A stretch of 5,738 nt of DNA from Chloroflexota bacterium. GTDB taxonomy: Bacteria > Chloroflexota > Limnocylindria > P2-11E. The notes beneath the pieces were generated by a model. It saw only the letters and a program-made list of their open reading frames with translations, searched no databases and was not told where the DNA came from. Positions within the stretch are counted from its first letter, which is position 1. Every line of letters starts with the position of its first letter. This document shows, piece after piece, positions 1 through 5,179 of the stretch. The translations under genes and the position numbers were made by a program. Location of the stretch: contig VBGS01000174.1 of the NCBI GenBank assembly GCA_005889445.1, positions 1 to 5,738 on the forward strand. The letters run 5' to 3'.

Positions 1-285
1 CTCCTCAAGATCATCAAGACGGTCCAGAACCGGTTGAACCCGCAGCTGAAGGTCCTCGGCCTGCTGCCCACGTTCTACGACAGCCGGACGATCCTCGCGC
101 GCGACATGCTCGACTCGCTGAAGGACCTCGGCGACCACCAGGTCTTCGGCACGGTCATCCGCCAATCCGTCAAGATCGGCGAGGCACCCACCGCCGGGGT
201 CCCGATCACCGTCTACGAACCGCGAAGCGACGCGGCGAAGAGCTTCGTGGACCTGGCGAAGGAGGTCATCGGTGCTCACAAGTAG
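1..285 (+). CDS. parA: ParA chromosome-partition ATPase, C-terminal part (5' end off window)
   Basis: The reading frame is open from the first base of the window to a TAG at 283-285, giving 94 residues of a protein whose start lies outside. The text matches the C-terminal third of the ParA/Soj (MinD-like) family: a helix ending in RLNP, then LKVLGLLPTFYDSRT, the VFGTVIRQSVKIGEAP stretch, then the G-x-PI-x-x-Y-x-P-x-S segment and a closing helix DAAKSFVDLAKEVI. ParA ATPases bind DNA non-specifically as ATP dimers and are released by ParB, moving ParB-parS complexes and so the chromosome origin. The Walker A region would lie upstream and cannot be checked here. The next gene, parB, starts inside the last codons of this frame, so the two are translationally coupled. 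A plasmid-borne ParA is possible, but the neighbours look chromosomal. An internal TTG at 34 is not the true start. Confidence 0.93.
   Translation, partial: LLKIIKTVQNRLNPQLKVLGLLPTFYDSRTILARDMLDSLKDLGDHQVFGTVIRQSVKIGEAPTAGVPITVYEPRSDAAKSFVDLAKEVIGAHK
261..265 (+). promoter_or_regulatory. Ribosome binding site of parB
   Basis: GGAGG lies inside the end of parA, 6 bases before the GTG at 272. It fixes the GTG as the parB start and shows that parB is translated from within the parA coding region. Confidence 0.8.
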
Positions 286-1213
286 TCGCCCACGGAAGAG
301 CTTCCGCGATGCCGGCGACCGGATCTTCCAGCAGGAGAGCGACGCTCAGCCCGGGATCATCAGCCTGCTCTCCGCGCGGACGCCGACGGCGGTCCGCGAC
401 ATCCCGCTCGAGAAGGTCGTCCCGAACCCTTCGCAGCCGCGCATGACCTGGCACGAGGAGACGCTCGGCGAGCTTGCCGCTTCGATCCGCGAGCACGGCG
501 TGCTCCAGCCGATCCTCGTGCGTCCGGCGGGCGACGACTACGAGATCATCGCCGGCGAGCGGCGGTGGCGCGCGTCAAAGCTCGCGGGAAAGCAGACGAT
601 CCCCTCCATCGTCGAGCGTTTCGACGACGCGACCGCGCTCGAGATCGCGCTCATCGAGAACCTCCAGCGCGAGGACCTCTCGCCGCTCGATGAGGCAGTG
701 ATCTACAAGAAGATGACTGGCGAGCTCGGATACTCGATCCGCAATCTCGCCACCAAGCTTGGCAAGGACAAGGGCTACGTCGAGAACCGGCTGCGTCTCG
801 CGACCGCGCCCGACGATGTTCGCGAGATGGTCAGCCAGCGCTACGACACGCTGTCCGCCGCGTACGAGCTCATGAAGCTGGACAACCCGCGACGCCGGAA
901 GGCCCTCGCGAGGCAGATCATCGGCGGCAAGCTCACCCTGCTTCGGCTCCACGAGCGGGTCGAACGGCTCCTGCATCCCGGCGAGCGCGCGGCCCGGCCC
1001 GAGCCGGCGATCCCACCGCTCCGGGACGATGCGCTGATCACCGCGACCCGCAAGCTCAACGAGGCGCTGTCCGACCTGGCCCGCGCGATCGGCGAGGACG
1101 GGCATGGCACGATCGCGGAGGGCGACCGGCAGAACCTAGCGAAGTTCCTCACGATCTCGCGCGCGCGCCTGGACAACCTCGTCGCGCGTCTGCGGTCCGC
1201 CGGAAAGAGCTAG
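272..1213 (+). CDS. parB: ParB chromosome-partition protein (CTPase, parS-binding)
   Basis: ParB binds centromere-like parS sites, spreads along DNA as a CTP-dependent clamp and stimulates ParA, directing chromosome segregation. The 313-residue product starts at GTG 272 behind GGAGG and overlaps parA by 14 bases. Residues 43-57 (IPLEKVVPNPSQPR) open the ParB/Srx-type N-terminal domain. The CTP-binding GERRWRA is at 95-101 and ENLQRxDLxPxxEA at 129-142. A helix-turn-helix for parS recognition runs about 153-176 (GYSIRNLATKLGKDKGYVENRL). A linker rich in Arg and Pro (about 235-255) leads to a C-terminal helical part (about 257-313), where the family has its dimerisation domain. The length is normal to slightly long. 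The GLG+GL-type motif found near the N-terminus of many chromosomal ParBs is not recognisable; instead there are about 40 residues beginning MLTSSRPRKSFRDAGDR. A Noc-like nucleoid-occlusion paralogue is unlikely because of the parA linkage. Confidence 0.95.
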   Translation: MLTSSRPRKSFRDAGDRIFQQESDAQPGIISLLSARTPTAVRDIPLEKVVPNPSQPRMTWHEETLGELAASIREHGVLQPILVRPAGDDYEIIAGERRWRASKLAGKQTIPSIVERFDDATALEIALIENLQREDLSPLDEAVIYKKMTGELGYSIRNLATKLGKDKGYVENRLRLATAPDDVREMVSQRYDTLSAAYELMKLDNPRRRKALARQIIGGKLTLLRLHERVERLLHPGERAARPEPAIPPLRDDALITATRKLNEALSDLARAIGEDGHGTIAEGDRQNLAKFLTISRARLDNLVARLRSAGKS

Positions 1214-1217
1214 TCGG

Positions 1218-1238
1218 GCCTCACCGATAGAGTGAGGC
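1218..1238 (+). promoter_or_regulatory. Hairpin between parB and the next small gene, containing its SD-like sequence
   Basis: GCCTCAC (1218-1224) and GTGAGGC (1232-1238) are perfect reverse complements with a 7-base loop, CGATAGA. The stem begins 4 bases after the parB stop and ends one base before the ATG at 1240. No T-run follows, so it does not look like a classical intrinsic terminator. The right arm contains GTGAGG, the only Shine-Dalgarno-like text for the next ORF, so folding of the RNA could mask that site. The function is inferred; only the inverted repeat is seen. Confidence 0.45.
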
Positions 1239-1239
1239 G

Positions 1240-1401
1240 ATGCGCGTCGGGTTCCGGTCGAGCGCGGTCGCGTTCGGGCTCATGACCGGCATCGTCACGC
1301 TCGCGGCGATGGGGATCTTCGTCCTCATGGACCCGCGCGCGCAGGCCTTCTGGGCGGCGCGGATCGGGGAGGCGGTGGCCTTCCTGCGGTCGCTGTTCTA
1401 G
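1240..1401 (+). CDS. Small single-span membrane protein, function unknown
   Basis: ATG at 1240 to TAG at 1399-1401 gives 53 residues. The N-terminus is basic (MRVGFRSS). One hydrophobic stretch of about 22 residues follows (roughly 9-30, AVAFGLMTGIVTLAAMGIFVLM), then a short, probably amphipathic tail (DPRAQAFWAARIGEAVAFLRSLF). This predicts a one-helix inner-membrane protein with its N-terminus in the cytoplasm. It lies 26 bases after parB on the same strand and may be cotranscribed with parAB. Its ribosome site is weak, very close to the ATG, and lies in a hairpin stem. The stop codon shares the palindrome CTAG with the stop of the opposing small ORF. I recognise no family. The charge and hydrophobicity pattern argues for a real gene, but a chance ORF cannot be excluded at this length. 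Confidence 0.5.
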   Translation: MRVGFRSSAVAFGLMTGIVTLAAMGIFVLMDPRAQAFWAARIGEAVAFLRSLF

Positions 1402-1595
1402 GCGACGCGCCGAAGGTCGATAGGGAGGTCTTCGGTCACGAGGCGGGACTTCTGCGCCCTGGCGTCGCGCACGATGGAGACCGCGGTCGCCATGATGCCG
1501 ACCGCGCTGAGGATCGCCAGTCCGCCATCGCTCGTCAAAATCTCGATCACGACGGACCTATGAGCACCTGTCATGCCAACGTGGCGGGCAAGCAT
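1398..1595 (-). CDS. Small membrane-protein candidate, function unknown, start uncertain
   Basis: This minus-strand ORF of up to 65 residues ends in TAG (1400-1398). It has one hydrophobic segment, about residues 25-43 (GGLAILSAVGIMATAVSIV), followed by a charged tail (RDARAQKSRLVTEDLPIDLRR), which fits a single membrane span. Three starts are possible: ATG at 1595, ATG at 1574, or GTG at 1550, the last having AGG 6 bases upstream. None has a strong ribosome binding site. It lies 35 bases downstream of the CorC/HlyC-type gene on the same strand and could be the last gene of that transcript. It converges tail to tail with the 53-residue ORF. No family is recognised, and it may be spurious. Confidence 0.4.
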   Translation of the reverse strand: MLARHVGMTGAHRSVVIEILTSDGGLAILSAVGIMATAVSIVRDARAQKSRLVTEDLPIDLRRVA

Positions 1596-1609
1596 GCCGT
1601 TACTTATCC

Positions 1610-1623
1610 GTCACATCCGTGAC
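1610..1623 (-). repeat. Short inverted repeat after the CorC/HlyC-type gene
   Basis: GTCAC (1610-1614) and GTGAC (1619-1623) form a 5-bp stem with a 4-base loop, 8 bases beyond the stop of the membrane protein gene and before the small ORF at 1595. There is no T-run, so a terminator role is weakly supported. Confidence 0.25.
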
Positions 1624-1630
1624 CGTTCGA

Positions 1631-2941
1631 TCACACCGCTTTGCGCGGCCCGCGCGCCGGCTGGACACGCACTTCGGCGACGCGACGTCCGTCGACGCTC
1701 GTGACAACGAAGCGGTAGCCCTCGACCTCCACCGTGTCGCCGACCGCGGCAAGCCGTCCCAGCCTCCCGAAGACCATCCCGCCGACCGTGTCGTACGGCT
1801 CGTCCGGCAGCTCAGCGCCAAGACGATCGCGGAGATCGTCGAGCGACGTGAGCCCGTCGACCAGGACGGTCCCCGGCGCCTCCTCGCGGAAGGCGGGGAC
1901 CTCACGATCGAACTCATCGTGAACCTCGCCGACGAGCTCCTCGATGACGTCCTCGAGCGTGACCAGGCCGGCCGTGCCGCCGAACTCGTCGAGCACGATC
2001 GCCGCCTGGACGCGCTGCCGGCGGAATTCGGCCAGGGCCTGGTCGAGCCGCATCGTCTCAGGGATCACTGGCACCTTGCGCATCACGTCGCGTGCCTTCG
2101 CGCGCGACTCCGGATCGATCCCGACGAGATCCTTCACGTGGACGATGCCCACGACGTGATCGAGGTCCTCCTGGTAGACGGGGAACCGTGAGAACCGGTT
2201 CTGGCGCGCCATGGCGAGGAGATCGGAGACGGCGGTGTCGTCGGGGGCCGCGACGATTTCGGTGCGCGGGACCATGACCTGGCGGACCACCCTGTCGGCG
2301 AACTCCATCGCGCGCCCGACGATGACCCGCTCGCTCTCCTGGAGGACGCCCTTCTTGGTGGAGACCGCGACGAGCATCTTGAGCTCCTCCTCGCTGTGGA
2401 CGTTCAGCTCGTCGCTCGGCCGGATCCCGACCCACCGCAGGATGGCGTTGGCGCTCACGTTGACGAGCGTGATGAAGGGGTACATGACCCGGTAGAAGAG
2501 ATGGAGCGGGTATGCCGTCCAGAGCGCGAGGCGCAGCGCGCGCTGTATCGCGAGGTATTTGGGCGCGAGCTCGCCGACCACGGTCGTGACATACGTCACG
2601 ATCGCGAAGGCAATGAGGAAGCTGACGACGTGGAAGGCGGTCTCTGATGCCGAGCGCAGCCAGCCGAACGCGGGCTCGATGAGCCTGGCGAGCGCGGGCT
2701 CGCCGACGAGCCCGATCCCGAGAGCCGCGAGCGTCACCCCGAGCTGCGAAGCGGAGATGTACGAGTCCAGCCGGTCGACGACGAGCGCCGCGAGCCTCGC
2801 TCGCCCGCTGCCCTGCTGCGCCAGCTCCTCGAGCTGCGTTCTGCGCACCCGAACGAAGGAGTACTCAGCGACCACGAAGAAGCCGTTCGCGAGGATCAGG
2901 AACACGGCGATCAGGACGCCAAGTGCCGCGTCGACGTCCAT
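1631..2941 (-). CDS. DUF21/CBS/CorC_HlyC membrane protein (hemolysin C / CNNM-type transporter family)
   Basis: The product is 436 residues from ATG 2941; a GTG at 2968 would add nine residues, but MDVDAALGVLIAVFLILANGFF is the usual kind of N-terminus. Residues 1 to about 190 are the DUF21/CNNM transmembrane domain, with hydrophobic segments near 7-30, 66-90, 103-122 and 139-165 and the conserved VGELAPK at 122-128. Paired CBS domains follow (about 222-335), with VMVPRTEI at 222-229, FSRFPVY at 250-256, GIVHVKDL at 265-272 and LDEFGGTAGLVTLEDVIEEL at 317-336. The CorC_HlyC domain fills about 350-430. Bacterial relatives are linked to magnesium or cobalt efflux and ion homeostasis; the 'hemolysin' label is historical and haemolysis should not be inferred. 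The CBS pair probably senses an adenine nucleotide. The gene diverges from the MoaD-MoaE gene across 61 bases. No clear Shine-Dalgarno precedes either start. Confidence 0.93.
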   Translation of the reverse strand: MDVDAALGVLIAVFLILANGFFVVAEYSFVRVRRTQLEELAQQGSGRARLAALVVDRLDSYISASQLGVTLAALGIGLVGEPALARLIEPAFGWLRSASETAFHVVSFLIAFAIVTYVTTVVGELAPKYLAIQRALRLALWTAYPLHLFYRVMYPFITLVNVSANAILRWVGIRPSDELNVHSEEELKMLVAVSTKKGVLQESERVIVGRAMEFADRVVRQVMVPRTEIVAAPDDTAVSDLLAMARQNRFSRFPVYQEDLDHVVGIVHVKDLVGIDPESRAKARDVMRKVPVIPETMRLDQALAEFRRQRVQAAIVLDEFGGTAGLVTLEDVIEELVGEVHDEFDREVPAFREEAPGTVLVDGLTSLDDLRDRLGAELPDEPYDTVGGMVFGRLGRLAAVGDTVEVEGYRFVVTSVDGRRVAEVRVQPARGPRKAV

Positions 2942-3002
2942 GCCGATGCGATTCTCGCACCCCGGCACCGTGCCGCGACTGACGGGCTAGGCTTGCGATG
3001 CG
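2942..3002. promoter_or_regulatory. Divergent promoter region with a central 13-base palindrome
   Basis: These 61 bases separate the starts of the CorC/HlyC-type gene (minus) and the MoaD-MoaE fusion (plus), so both promoters should lie here or reach into the genes. CGGCAC-C-GTGCCG at 2963-2975 is a perfect palindrome near the centre and could be an operator. TAGGCT at 2988-2993 fits a TAnnnT -10 box about 10 bases before the plus-strand ATG, which lacks a Shine-Dalgarno, so a leaderless transcript is possible. On the minus strand, GAGAAT ends 9 bases before the ATG and is a weaker -10 candidate. These assignments are inferred from position and pattern. Confidence 0.4.
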
Positions 3003-3671
3003 ATGCGCGTCCTCGTTCGTTTGTTCGCGTCGTATCGCGAGGCCGCCGGGAGGGGGCACTTCGAGCTCGAGCTTCCCCCGGGCGCGACGGTCCGGGACGC
3101 CATCGGCCGGATCCTCAGGGAGCATCCGCTCGTCGCCGAGGGACGACAGGTCGTGATCGCCCGCAATCGCGAGTACGTCACTCCCGAGGCCACCCTCGCC
3201 GATGGTGACGAGCTCGCGCTGATCCCGCCGGTGTCCGGTGGCGACGCGCGCACGCTCGCGCCGATCGCGGTGAGCGCCGCTCCGTTGTCGATCGACGATG
3301 CGCTCGCGCTCGTGCGCGACGACGGTTTCGGCGGCGTGGTGGTCTTCCTTGGCACGGTACGAAACCGCAGCCGCGGGAAGCGCATCGTCAGGCTCGAGTA
3401 CGAGGCCTACGCCGAGATGGCCGAAGCGAAGATGCGGGAGATCGCCGACCGACTGCAGCGCGAGCATGGACCGCTCCGCGTCGCGATGCACCACCGCGTC
3501 GGCGACCTCGCCGTCGGTGAGATCGCTGTCATCGTCGCGGCGGCCGCGCCGCATCGTGACGCGGCATTCGCGGCGGCGCGATCCGCGATCGACGAGCTCA
3601 AGACGATCGTGCCCATCTGGAAGAAAGAGCACGCCGTCGATGGAGCCGTCTGGATCGACGAGCACGCCTGA
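3003..3671 (+). CDS. moaX: Fused molybdopterin synthase MoaD-MoaE (MoaX type)
   Basis: One 222-residue protein carries both subunits of molybdopterin synthase, which inserts two sulfurs into cyclic pyranopterin monophosphate to make molybdopterin in the cytoplasm. Residues 1-80 are MoaD (ubiquitin fold): MRVLVRLFASYREAAG, a PPGATVRD turn, DGDELALIPPVSGG, with the catalytic Gly-Gly at 79-80. Residues of about 94-222 are MoaE: FLGTVRNRSRGK at 115-126, LEYEAY at 131-136, HHRVGDLAVGE at 163-173, and the active-site block ELKTIVPIWKKE at 198-209. Lys200 and Lys207 have the same 7-residue spacing as Lys119 and Lys126 of E. coli MoaE. The linker between domains is about 13 residues. The thiocarboxylate forms on a free terminal glycine, so cleavage after Gly80 is expected, as described for M. 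tuberculosis MoaX. It is the first gene of a four-gene plus-strand run and has no visible Shine-Dalgarno. Confidence 0.95.
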   Translation: MRVLVRLFASYREAAGRGHFELELPPGATVRDAIGRILREHPLVAEGRQVVIARNREYVTPEATLADGDELALIPPVSGGDARTLAPIAVSAAPLSIDDALALVRDDGFGGVVVFLGTVRNRSRGKRIVRLEYEAYAEMAEAKMREIADRLQREHGPLRVAMHHRVGDLAVGEIAVIVAAAAPHRDAAFAAARSAIDELKTIVPIWKKEHAVDGAVWIDEHA

Positions 3672-3686
3672 CGCGGTCGATCCGAC

Positions 3687-4181
3687 ATGAGCCGGGCCGC
3701 GACGATCCTCGTCGCGACGATGGCGACCACCGTCGCGGTCGTCGCGCTGCTGTTGATCCCCGTATCCATTGTGGTCGGGCATCCGTTCAACGTCGTCGGC
3801 GAGGCGATCGTCCTCGTCTTGTGCGTCGCGTACGTCGGCCGTGTCATGCGGGCCGATCGCCGTCGGCGGCGCGAGGCGGAAGCGGTCCTGCCGCCCGAAC
3901 GTCGACCCGCGCGACGGGTGCCCCGGCAGCCGATCACTTTTCAGGTCCGCGAGACGCTCGCCGCCTTCATGGTCTGGTTCGCGCTCGTCGCGGTCTTCAA
4001 CGCGCTCGTCGTGGGTATCGGGCCCCTCGCCAACGTCGGCATCGCCGTGTTCGCCGCGTTCGTGCTCGCGACGCTCACGGTGACGGGCCGGCACATGATG
4101 TTCCGGCTCACCGCTGAAGATCAGGAGGCGGCTAACGCCGCCGACGGAGAGGGGTCGCAGGGGATACCTCCCCTGCAATAA
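3687..4181 (+). CDS. Four-helix integral membrane protein of unknown function
   Basis: The 164-residue protein has two hydrophobic hairpins. Helices lie at about 5-30 and 35-54, then comes a strongly basic cytoplasmic loop (RADRRRRREAEAVLPPERRPARRVPRQ, about 55-81), then helices at about 90-111 and 113-134, and a hydrophilic tail rich in Ala, Glu and Gly. The N-terminus is short (MSRA) and the positive-inside rule puts both ends and the Arg-rich loop in the cytoplasm. I recognise no family and no catalytic motif. It starts 15 bases after the MoaD-MoaE stop, with no obvious Shine-Dalgarno, and ends 13 bases before the LLM oxidoreductase, so it is probably cotranscribed with them. A membrane partner of the neighbouring redox enzyme is conceivable but unsupported. 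That this is a real gene is well supported by its hydrophobic pattern and tight spacing. Confidence 0.8.
   Translation: MSRAATILVATMATTVAVVALLLIPVSIVVGHPFNVVGEAIVLVLCVAYVGRVMRADRRRRREAEAVLPPERRPARRVPRQPITFQVRETLAAFMVWFALVAVFNALVVGIGPLANVGIAVFAAFVLATLTVTGRHMMFRLTAEDQEAANAADGEGSQGIPPLQ
4157..4176 (+). repeat. Perfect inverted repeat at the 3' end of the membrane-protein gene
   Basis: GCAGGGG (4157-4163) and CCCCTGC (4170-4176) pair perfectly around a 6-base loop, ATACCT. The repeat lies within the last codons of the membrane protein (SQGIPPLQ) and ends 6 bases before the AAAGGA ribosome binding site of the next gene. No T-run follows. It could act as an RNA-stability or translation-coupling element, or be a by-product of codon choice. 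Confidence 0.4.
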
Positions 4182-4182
4182 G

Positions 4183-4188
4183 AAAGGA
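4183..4188 (+). promoter_or_regulatory. Ribosome binding site of the LLM oxidoreductase
   Basis: AAAGGA lies 6 bases before the ATG at 4195 and only 3 bases before the GTG at 4192. The spacing favours the ATG as the true start. Confidence 0.65.
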
Positions 4189-4194
4189 CAGGTG

Positions 4195-5166
4195 ATGGAC
4201 CTCGGGATCCAGATCGAGCCGCAGTTCGGGTTCAGGTTCGAGGACGTCCTCGGGATCGCGAGCGATGGCGAGGCCGCCGGTTTTGGACGGCTCTGGTTGT
4301 CCGATCACCTCTTCCTCGCGAAGGATGCGGTCGACACCGACTGCCTCGAGGCATGGACGCTGCTCGCGGCGCTCGCGGTCCGGACGGACCGCATCCGCAT
4401 CGGTCCGATGGTGACGTCGCAGTCGTACCGGAATCCGGCGCTCCTCGCGAAGATGGCCGCCTCCGTCGACGTGATGAGCGGCGGCCGTCTCGACTTCGGG
4501 CTCGGCGCCGGTTGGAAGGAGATCGAGTACCGCGCGTACGGCTACGACTTCCCCGATGCGCCGACGCGCGTGACGCAGATGATCGAGACGCTCGAGATCT
4601 GCACGCGGATGTGGAAAGAAGAGCGGGCCACGTTCCACGGGAAGCATCACCGGATCGACGACGCGCTCTGTTCGCCAAAGCCGCTCCAGCGGCCGCTCCC
4701 CATCTGGATCGGCGGGTCCAAACCGCGGGTCATGCGAGCTGCCGCGAAGTACGCGCACGCCTTCAACCTCAACCTGAGCGCCTCGGCGCCGGGACAGCTG
4801 GCCGAGCGCCTGCGCGATCTCGACGAAGCGTGCGCGTCGGTGCAACGCGACCCGAAGACGCTGCTCCGCAGCACCTTCCTGCAGGTGTGCGTCGGCACGA
4901 GCCGCGCCGACGCCGACCACCGCATCGACGAGCTCGCGGCACGGGCGAAGCTCGATCGGACCGCGTTCCTCGCCCAGCGGCCGGGTCTGGTCCACGGGAC
5001 GGCCGAGGAGGCCGCGGCGAAGTTGCGCACCTATGCCGACCACGGCATCGCGCACGCGAACCTCATGTTCCAGCCGTACGGCAGTGAGCGCGAGCAGATC
5101 GCGACTCTCGCCGCGATCACCGACCGTTTTGGCCGGGCTCGTGCAGCGGCAGGCCCGTCGCGATAG
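4195..5166 (+). CDS. LLM-class F420-dependent oxidoreductase (Rv1855c-like family)
   Basis: This 323-residue luciferase-like monooxygenase-fold (TIM barrel) enzyme is expected to use F420H2 or a flavin for hydride transfer to an unknown substrate in the cytoplasm. It opens with MDLGIQIEPQFGFRFEDVLGIA. Residues 33-38 are LWLSDH, 52-60 EAWTLLAAL, 66-93 carry RIRIGPMVTSQSYRNPALLA-K-MAASVDV, and 95-107 (SGGRLDFGLGAGW) is the hallmark LLM motif. WKEERATFHGKHHRIDDA is at 140-157 and PIWIGGS at 169-175. This order matches, from memory, the subfamily named for mycobacterial Rv1855c, described as F420-dependent. Cofactor choice cannot be proved from sequence alone. The length is typical and no domain is missing. 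The gene lies 13 bases after the four-helix membrane protein and 13 bases before the SnoaL-like gene, so they are probably cotranscribed. Confidence 0.9.
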   Translation: MDLGIQIEPQFGFRFEDVLGIASDGEAAGFGRLWLSDHLFLAKDAVDTDCLEAWTLLAALAVRTDRIRIGPMVTSQSYRNPALLAKMAASVDVMSGGRLDFGLGAGWKEIEYRAYGYDFPDAPTRVTQMIETLEICTRMWKEERATFHGKHHRIDDALCSPKPLQRPLPIWIGGSKPRVMRAAAKYAHAFNLNLSASAPGQLAERLRDLDEACASVQRDPKTLLRSTFLQVCVGTSRADADHRIDELAARAKLDRTAFLAQRPGLVHGTAEEAAAKLRTYADHGIAHANLMFQPYGSEREQIATLAAITDRFGRARAAAGPSR

Positions 5167-5171
5167 GGAGG
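5165..5171 (+). promoter_or_regulatory. Ribosome binding site of the SnoaL-like gene
   Basis: AGGGAGG overlaps the stop codon of the LLM gene and lies 8 bases before GTG 5180. It selects this GTG over earlier in-frame codons that run inside the LLM gene, and implies coupled translation. Confidence 0.75.
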
Positions 5172-5179
5172 TGCGCCGC

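Noticed and set aside
575..1105. 176-codon minus-strand open frame within parB
   Set aside because: Antisense shadow of a ParB with all expected motifs; no recognisable protein features.
1..1401. parS site near parAB
   Set aside because: No sequence close to the palindromic TGTTTCACGTGAAACA consensus was found by eye in the window; sites may lie outside it.
1610..1623. Intrinsic terminator between the CorC/HlyC-type gene and the small minus-strand ORF
   Set aside because: The stem has only 5 bp and no T-run follows on the minus strand, so it is listed only as a short inverted repeat.
1619..2191. 190-codon plus-strand open frame opposite the CorC/HlyC-type gene
   Set aside because: Antisense to the CBS and CorC_HlyC domains; composition dominated by Asp, Arg and Leu as expected for a mirror frame.
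2865..4178. 437-codon minus-strand open frame across the MoaD-MoaE and membrane-protein genes
   Set aside because: Its translation is a low-complexity Arg/Asp/His-rich string without domains. It lies antisense to two well-supported genes and runs into the CorC/HlyC-type gene, so it is a high-GC shadow frame.
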